Position numbers and translations under genes: made by a program
Shown: in pieces, positions 59,165 to 64,000 of the stretch
Layout: each line of letters begins with the position of its first letter
How positions within the stretch are numbered: position 1 is the first letter of the stretch
The notes under the pieces: model-generated
Database searches by the model: none
Told to the model about the DNA's origin: nothing
Seen by the model: the letters and a program-made list of their open reading frames with translations, nothing else
DNA from: Actinobacteria bacterium OV320
GTDB lineage: Bacteria; Actinomycetota; Actinomycetes; Streptomycetales; Streptomycetaceae
Reading direction: 5' to 3'
Length of the DNA: 64,000 nt
Assembly: GCA_001298545.1 (NCBI GenBank)
Contig: LJCX01000034.1
Location: 124,001-188,000 of the forward strand

Positions 59165-60454
59165 TCACCAGCGGGGGACGGCCGGGGTGACCCAGTCGGG
59201 GTCGGCCAGGCGCATGGCCGCCGCGTCGTCGCGCTCGCGCAGGGCGCCGTCGTCGTCGAGCCAGCGCCGGTGCAGGAACCGGAGCTTGTCCCGGTCGAGT
59301 TCGACGCCGAGGCCGGGCGCGTCCGACACGGTGACCTTGCCGTCGTCGAAGGTGAGGCGTTCGGTGAGGACGTCCTCCGACTGCCAGGGGTAGTGGGAGT
59401 CGCAGGCGTGGTGGAGGTTGGGCACGGTGGACGCCACGTGGGTCATGGCGGCCAGCGAGATGCCCAGGTGGGTGTTGGAGTGCATGGAGATGCCGACGCC
59501 GAACGTCCGGCAGATCTCGGCGAGTTGCCGGGTGTTGCGCAGTCCGCCCCAGTAGTGGTGGTCGGAGAGGACGACCTGGACGGCGTCGCGGGTGAACGCC
59601 TCCTTGATCTCGGCGAACGTCGTCACGCACATGTTGGTGGCGAGCGGCACGTCGGTCCTCGCGGCCACCTCGGCCATGGCCGGGGTGCCGAGGGCCGGGT
59701 CCTCCAGGTATTCGAGGATGCCGCCGATCTCGTCGGCCACCTTGAGTGAGGTCGCCACGGACCAGGCGCCGTTGGGGTCCAGGCGCAAGGGATGGCCGGG
59801 GAACGCCTCGGCCAGCGCCCGTACGGCGGCGATCTCCTCGTCCGGCGGGAAGACGCCGCCCTTGAGCTTGAAGGAGGTGAAGCCGTAGCGCTCCTTGAAG
59901 CGCCGGGCCTGCTCGACCACCCCGGCCGGGTCGACGGCGGCGCCCCAGTCGTCCTTCTCCGCGGGGACGCCCTCGGGGTGGTCGGCCCACTTGTAGAAGA
60001 GGTAGGCGCTGTATTCGACGGCGTCGCGCAGCTTCCCGCCGAGCAGGGTGTGCACGGGCAGGCCGAGCGCCTTGCCGAGGGCGTCGAGGCAGGCGACCTC
60101 GAAGGCGGAGACGACGGACAGCCGCAGCTTGTCGGCGGTCTGGACGCCGCGCAGTCCGCCGACGTCCACCTGCCCGGAGACCCGGGAGCTGTCGACGGCC
60201 ACCTCGTCGGCGATGGTGAACAGGCCGTTCAGGTCGCTCACCGGGCGGCCGTGCAGCTTCTCGGCGAACGGGCGGGCCAGTTCCAGGTACTTGGTGTCGC
60301 CGTACGTCTCGCCGACGCCCGTGACCCCGTCCGCCGTCTCGACCTCGACGATCAGACGGGGTGTGTACGGCTGGTGCACGCCCTGGGTGTTGAGCAGCGG
60401 CGGGTCGGCGACCAGGATCGGGGTCAGGCGGACGTCGGTGATCGTGAGGTTCAC
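59165..60454 (-). CDS. Glucarate dehydratase (enolase superfamily)
   Basis: 429 aa. Mandelate-racemase/enolase-type barrel with a KLKGG (catalytic Lys pair), LRLDPNG (metal Asp), the later metal Glu in YLEDPALG, Asp/His in LSDHHYWGGL, and SMHSNTHLGISLA (catalytic His). These match glucarate dehydratases, which convert D-glucarate or L-idarate to 5-keto-4-deoxyglucarate. The ATG at 60454 overlaps the preceding stop (ATGA); the product is the substrate of that upstream-encoded enzyme. Confidence 0.9.
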   Translation of the reverse strand: MNLTITDVRLTPILVADPPLLNTQGVHQPYTPRLIVEVETADGVTGVGETYGDTKYLELARPFAEKLHGRPVSDLNGLFTIADEVAVDSSRVSGQVDVGGLRGVQTADKLRLSVVSAFEVACLDALGKALGLPVHTLLGGKLRDAVEYSAYLFYKWADHPEGVPAEKDDWGAAVDPAGVVEQARRFKERYGFTSFKLKGGVFPPDEEIAAVRALAEAFPGHPLRLDPNGAWSVATSLKVADEIGGILEYLEDPALGTPAMAEVAARTDVPLATNMCVTTFAEIKEAFTRDAVQVVLSDHHYWGGLRNTRQLAEICRTFGVGISMHSNTHLGISLAAMTHVASTVPNLHHACDSHYPWQSEDVLTERLTFDDGKVTVSDAPGLGVELDRDKLRFLHRRWLDDDGALRERDDAAAMRLADPDWVTPAVPRW

Positions 60455-61389
60455 AGCGCGGCTCCTACGAGGTCGAGGCCGGCGCCCAGGAGGGCCCCGA
60501 GGTCGGCGAGGTCGGTGGGCGAGGGGTCGGTGAGCGGGGCGCGGACGGGTCCGACGGGGCGGCCGCGCAGCCGGGCCGCCGCCTTCACCAGGGACACGGC
60601 GTATCCCGGTACCCGGTCACGGAGTTCGACGAACGGGACGTAGAAGTCGCGCAGCAGCCGGTCCACCGCTTTGTCGTCGCCGTCGCGCAGCGCGGTGAAG
60701 AAGGCGTTCGCGATCTCCGGGGCGAAGGCGTGGACGGCGGAGGAGTAGGCGGGGACGCCGACGGTGGCGTAGGCGCGGGCCTGGATCTCGGCGGTGGCGG
60801 CGCCGTTGAAGAAGAGGAAGCCGTCGGGGGCGGCGAGGGTGAGCCGCTGGAGGCGGTCGAGGTCGCTGTGGCCGTCCTTGAGGCCGATGACGCCCGGGAT
60901 CGCGGCGACGCGCCGCAGCGCGGCGGCGGTGAAGGTGACCTGGCCGCGCTGGTAGGCGATGAGGGGCAGCCGGGTGCGGGCGGCGAGCTGCTCCAGCTGG
61001 GCGACGAGGCCGTCCTGCGGGGCGGCGACGAGGTAGTGCGGCAGGACGAGGAGGGCGTCGGCGCCGGCCTCCTGTGCGATGCGCGCGAACCGGGCGGCCT
61101 GGGCCCAGCCGTAGCCGACCCCGGCGACGACGGGCAGGCGGCCGCCCGCCTCCTCGACGGCGATCGTGATCACCTGGCGGTACTCGTCCTCGTCGAGGGA
61201 GAAGAACTCTCCGGTGCCGCAGGCGGGGAAGACGGCGCCGGGTGCGGTCGCGATCTGCGCCGCGGCATGCGCGCGGAAGCCGTCGGGGTCGAGGGAGCCG
61301 TCGTCGTGGAAGCTCGTGAGCGGGAACGACAGCACCCCCTGTGTCATGCCGTCCCGCAGGCGTCGGACCGTTTCCCTGTCGAGGCTCAC
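60451..61389 (-). CDS. kdgD: 5-dehydro-4-deoxyglucarate dehydratase
   Basis: 312-aa DHDPS/NAL-superfamily aldolase-like enzyme that dehydrates and decarboxylates 5-keto-4-deoxyglucarate to 2,5-dioxopentanoate. Schiff-base Lys171 in GLKDG, catalytic Tyr146 in IAYQRG and the substrate-loop FPACGTGEFFSLDEDEY are visible. GTG 61389. First gene of a two-gene operon with glucarate dehydratase; a large dyad precedes it, and a divergent IclR gene is likely its regulator. Confidence 0.9.
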   Translation of the reverse strand: MSLDRETVRRLRDGMTQGVLSFPLTSFHDDGSLDPDGFRAHAAAQIATAPGAVFPACGTGEFFSLDEDEYRQVITIAVEEAGGRLPVVAGVGYGWAQAARFARIAQEAGADALLVLPHYLVAAPQDGLVAQLEQLAARTRLPLIAYQRGQVTFTAAALRRVAAIPGVIGLKDGHSDLDRLQRLTLAAPDGFLFFNGAATAEIQARAYATVGVPAYSSAVHAFAPEIANAFFTALRDGDDKAVDRLLRDFYVPFVELRDRVPGYAVSLVKAAARLRGRPVGPVRAPLTDPSPTDLADLGALLGAGLDLVGAAL

Positions 61390-61396
61390 CCTCGGT

Positions 61397-61433
61397 CATC
61401 TCCCTATGTAGACGTCATCCACGTATGGAGATG
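61397..61433. promoter_or_regulatory. IclR operator candidate in the divergent region
   Basis: CATCTCCCTATGT (61397-61409) and ACGTATGGAGATG (61421-61433) match as inverted arms at 11 of 13 positions around an 11-nt spacer, between kdgD (8 bp away) and the IclR gene. Confidence 0.65.
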
Positions 61434-61505
61434 GAGGTTAGATACGCGAACGCCGACCGTCAATGGGCGCGCGCTCCCCGACCCGCACACCCTTACGATC
61501 GGCAC

Positions 61506-62288
61506 ATGTCGGAGACAGGCGGCGTCCGCGAGGTGAAGTCCGCGGCGCGCACGGTCGAGCTGCTGGAACTGCTCGCGGCGCGCGGCGACCGGCCGGCGCG
61601 GCTCCAGGAGCTGGCGGACGAGCTGGGGGTACCGCGCAGCTCGATGTACGCGCTGCTCCAGACCCTGATCGGCCGGGGCTGGGTACGCACGGACGTGACC
61701 GGCTCCCTCTACGGCATCGGCATCCACGCCCTGCTGACCGGCACCAGCTATCTCGACTCCGACCCGCGTGTGCGGCTGGTGCGGCCCTACCTCGACGAGG
61801 CGTCCGAGGCGCTGGGCGAGACGATCCACCTGGGCCGGCTGGACGGCCGGGGCGTGGCGTATCTGGCGACGCGCGAGTCGCACGAGTACCTGCGCACGAT
61901 CAGCCGGGTCGGGCGGCGGCTCCCGGCGCACGTCGGCGCGCTCGGCAAGGCGCTGCTGGCGCAACGGCCGGACAGCGAGCTGCCCGAGGGGCCGTACGAG
62001 GCGTTCACCCGGCACACCCGCACGAGCCGGCAGGCGCTGCTCGACGATCTCGCCGGGGTGCGGGCGCGCGGGTACTCCGTGGACCGCGAGGAGGGCGTCC
62101 TCGGCATCGTCGGGTTCGGGTTCGCGCTGCGCTACGACACCCCCGCGCAGGACGCGGTCAGTTGCTCGGTGCCGGTGGCCCGGCTGACGCCGGAGCACGA
62201 GGAGCGGATCGTCGCGGTGATGCGGGAGATCAGGGCGAAGATCGAGGCGACGGCACCGGGTTCCGGCGGCACCCCCGACTGGCGTTAG
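61506..62288 (+). CDS. IclR-family transcriptional regulator
   Basis: 260 aa. N-terminal winged HTH (AARTVELLELLAARGDRPARLQELADELGVPRSSMYALLQTL) and IclR effector domain (LGETIHLGRLDGRGVAYLATRES, RLPAHVGALGKALLA, GYSVDREEGVLGIVGFGFALR). Divergent from the glucarate operon with an IclR-sized dyad between, so it likely controls that operon in response to glucarate or an intermediate. ATG 61506 begins MSETGGVREVKSAAR. Confidence 0.93.
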   Translation: MSETGGVREVKSAARTVELLELLAARGDRPARLQELADELGVPRSSMYALLQTLIGRGWVRTDVTGSLYGIGIHALLTGTSYLDSDPRVRLVRPYLDEASEALGETIHLGRLDGRGVAYLATRESHEYLRTISRVGRRLPAHVGALGKALLAQRPDSELPEGPYEAFTRHTRTSRQALLDDLAGVRARGYSVDREEGVLGIVGFGFALRYDTPAQDAVSCSVPVARLTPEHEERIVAVMREIRAKIEATAPGSGGTPDWR

Positions 62289-62326
62289 CGCCCGCCGCTA
62301 CCCGCTCTCCCGCGCCCCAAACGCAT

Positions 62327-62342
62327 GGTGATCCACATCACC
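62327..62342. promoter_or_regulatory. Short palindrome upstream of MFS gene
   Basis: GGTGAT (62327-62332) and ATCACC (62337-62342) with CCAC between, a CRP/GntR-like dyad. Downstream TTCATC and GATACA (about 17 nt apart, near 62354 and 62375) form a possible promoter for the MFS gene. Confidence 0.45.
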
Positions 62343-62472
62343 CACCCTGCCCTTCATCTCGCACCGCGTGCTTGATACAAATTGCCCGCGCGTTCCTGTC
62401 CGTCGACGGTCGGCGCCCCACCCCTCCTCCGGCCCCTTCCGAGCCGTCCCTTTCGCATGCCCTGGAACGCCC

Positions 62473-63753
62473 GTGTTCGCCCCACGCACCACCCTGCCCT
62501 GGCCCGTCGTCGCCCTGTTCACGGCCGGGTACCTCGCCCCCTATCTGCTGCCGACCGTGGTCGGCCGACTGGACACCGGGCTGCCGCTGTCCGCCACCGA
62601 GGCCGGAGCCGTCGGCAGCGCGCTGCTGCTCGGTTCGGCCGCCGCCGGTTTCCTGCTCGCCTCCCGCGTGGAGCGGATCGGGGCACGGACCCTCGCCCGG
62701 ATCGGACTGACCCTCGCCGTCCTCGGCTACGGCGGTGCCGCCCTCGCCGGTGAGGTGACCGCCGTCATCGCGGGCGCGGTCCTCGGCGGCTTCGGCTCCG
62801 GCACGGTCACCACGGTCGCCGCCACCCGGATCGCCGCCCATCCCGACCCGCACCGCGTCTCCACGGCGGGCCTGCTCGGGGTCTCCGCGCTCGCGGGCGC
62901 CGTCTATCTGACGGTGCCGCACCTGGGCGCGGGGCACGGTCAGCCGCTGGCCGCGATCGCCCTCACCGCGCTCGCCGTCTGGCCGCTGACGGGACGTCTG
63001 CCCGGCCGGACGGCCCCCGTCCGGACCCGCCGCGAGGACCGGCCGGGGCTGCCCCGGCTGCGGGCCGGACTCGTCCTGGCCGCCGCCATGCCCTGCTGGT
63101 CGCTGGTCCAGAACTCCCTCTGGGGCGTCAGCGGACGCATCGGCCTGACCCAGGCGCACCTCACCGAGGCCGGCGTCGGTGTCGTCTTCGCGGTGGCGCT
63201 GGGCGCCGGGCTCACGGGTGTGCTGGGCGCGGGGGCGCTCGGGACGCGTCTCGGGCGGGCGGTGCCCATCGGCGCCGGGACCGTGCTGATCGCCGGCTGT
63301 GTCGTCGCCAGCGCCTCCGCGACCGGGCCGGTGAGCTTCGCGGCCGGCGAGATCGCCTGGAACACGCTCTACCCGATCGTGCTGTCGTACCTGATCGGAC
63401 TGGCCGCCTCGCTCGACCCGCGCGGCCGCTGGGCGGTGCTCGTCGGGTCGGCGTCCTCACTGGGGACGGCGGCGGGGCCGCTGACCGGGAGCGTGCTGTC
63501 GGCGTGGGCCGGGTTCCCGGTGATGGGCCTGCTGCTGGGGGCCGGGCTGCTCGTCGTCGCGGTGCCGATGACCGCCGTCGCCCTGCGCACGGGCGGCGGC
63601 CCGCGGATCGCGGGCTCGGTCCGGCGGCGGGGCGGCACCCCGGAGCCGCAGGTGGTGGAGATTTCGGTGGAGGGCTCGGCGGTACCCGTCCGGGACGCGT
63701 ACGGCACGGCCGGACCCCGGCGGGCGGGTGCCGCGCCGGGGTCCGGTGCCTGA
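62473..63753 (+). CDS. MFS transporter
   Basis: 426-aa inner-membrane protein with about 12 TM segments (TM1 LPWPVVALFTAGYLAPYLLPTVV, loop SRVERIGARTLARIGL, late region FAAGEIAWNTLYPIVLSYLIG). A C-terminal Gly/Pro/Arg-rich cytoplasmic tail of about 50 residues lies beyond the last TM. Starting GTG 62473 begins directly before TM1; an upstream GTG at 62368 falls before the predicted promoter -10. Follows the IclR gene on the same strand and could import glucarate, but that is inference. Substrate unknown. Confidence 0.8.
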   Translation: MFAPRTTLPWPVVALFTAGYLAPYLLPTVVGRLDTGLPLSATEAGAVGSALLLGSAAAGFLLASRVERIGARTLARIGLTLAVLGYGGAALAGEVTAVIAGAVLGGFGSGTVTTVAATRIAAHPDPHRVSTAGLLGVSALAGAVYLTVPHLGAGHGQPLAAIALTALAVWPLTGRLPGRTAPVRTRREDRPGLPRLRAGLVLAAAMPCWSLVQNSLWGVSGRIGLTQAHLTEAGVGVVFAVALGAGLTGVLGAGALGTRLGRAVPIGAGTVLIAGCVVASASATGPVSFAAGEIAWNTLYPIVLSYLIGLAASLDPRGRWAVLVGSASSLGTAAGPLTGSVLSAWAGFPVMGLLLGAGLLVVAVPMTAVALRTGGGPRIAGSVRRRGGTPEPQVVEISVEGSAVPVRDAYGTAGPRRAGAAPGSGA

Positions 63754-63781
63754 GGCCGCCCGACCGGCCTGTCGTCGCCCG

Positions 63782-64000
63782 CTACCCGGCTCGCGCCGTC
63801 CTCGCCCGCCGGTGGACGTACCAGCCGGCCGCGGTGAACAGGAGTGCCAGGCCGGCCACCGTGCCGACGGTGGCGCCGGTGGCGGCGAGGCTGCCGCCGG
63901 AGGTGGTGCCGGTGGCCGAGGTGCCCGTACCGCCCGTGCCGCCGGTGCCGCCCGTGCCGGAGCCGGACGTCGTGCCGCCGGAGGCGCCCGAGGTCGAACC
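63782..64000 (-). CDS. C-terminus of a class E sortase-anchored surface protein (5' end outside window)
   Basis: The window shows the last 72 residues of a minus-strand gene stopping at 63782. A Gly/Thr/Ser-rich linker of GTGGTGG units is followed by LAATG, then a TM (GTVAGLALLFTAAGWYV) and a basic tail (HRRARTARAG): a sortase sorting signal. LAxTG is the motif recognised by Streptomyces class E sortases, so this is a cell-wall-linked surface protein. The functional domain lies outside. Confidence 0.75.
   Translation of the reverse strand, partial: GSTSGASGGTTSGSGTGGTGGTGGTGTSATGTTSGGSLAATGATVGTVAGLALLFTAAGWYVHRRARTARAG

Overview
The window is high-GC actinobacterial chromosome, almost certainly Streptomyces. 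Third codon positions are G/C-saturated, GTG starts and ATGA/GTGA stop-start overlaps are common, and the gene set includes a zur-znuABC locus, a single-subunit glyS, a phoH-ybeY-CNNM block, Scr1-type XRE/DUF397 genes, MmyB-type regulators and a leuA with a leucine leader peptide. I see no rRNA, tRNA, CRISPR array, insertion sequence, integrase or phage structural gene. It looks like chromosomal core with strain-variable blocks.

Layout. 0-13 kb: the end of a sulfatase-like gene, dusB, then efflux and regulator pairs (DHA2 MFS, an MmyB-like regulator divergent from a second MFS, a third MFS divergent from LysR), an aldo-keto reductase/TetR/galU-type operon behind a perfect 30-bp palindrome, and an EEP-family phosphoesterase. 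12.5-15.3 kb: an Scr1 XRE/DUF397 pair divergent from a small hydrophilic protein, then a secreted SGNH esterase. 15.4-22 kb: glyS, the zinc uptake operon znuA-znuC-znuB with zur (a Zur-box-like element overlaps the probable leaderless start of znuA), uppS and recO. recO is preceded by a coupled 35-codon ORF that repeats its first nine residues. A class A beta-lactamase whose 5' end looks frame-disrupted follows.

23.1-29.8 kb is the most intriguing block: five tightly coupled minus-strand genes of the kind catalogued as SCO2521-SCO2525 families (methyltransferase, 619-aa helical protein, variant P-loop ATPase, two unknown proteins) plus a two-TM membrane protein. Nothing I know gives them a function. 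29.9-37.5 kb: a GNAT, a small CX5R phosphatase, a SigE-family sigma factor with a membrane partner, an MMPL/histidine kinase/response regulator operon and a TerB-like protein.

37.7-47 kb: leuA with its MHFGLLLLSCRGEGL leader, a protealysin-like M4 protease with an emfourin-type inhibitor, a GH1 glycosidase with an MFS importer, an SDR divergent from an MmyB-like regulator, and an unknown coupled membrane pair. 47-57 kb: the minus-strand core block phoH-ybeY-CNNM-MmcQ/YjbR-CDA-like, separated from era by about 5 kb that holds amtB-glnK (with a GlnR-box-like array) and a DUF916/WxL-type cell-surface cluster. 57-64 kb: a PfkB kinase, a SLOG-like protein, a glucarate catabolic pair under an IclR regulator, an MFS transporter, and the sorting tail of a class E sortase substrate that runs off the right edge.

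All functions are read from motifs and family memory. No searches were run. Starts were chosen from Shine-Dalgarno spacing, overlap and domain boundaries.
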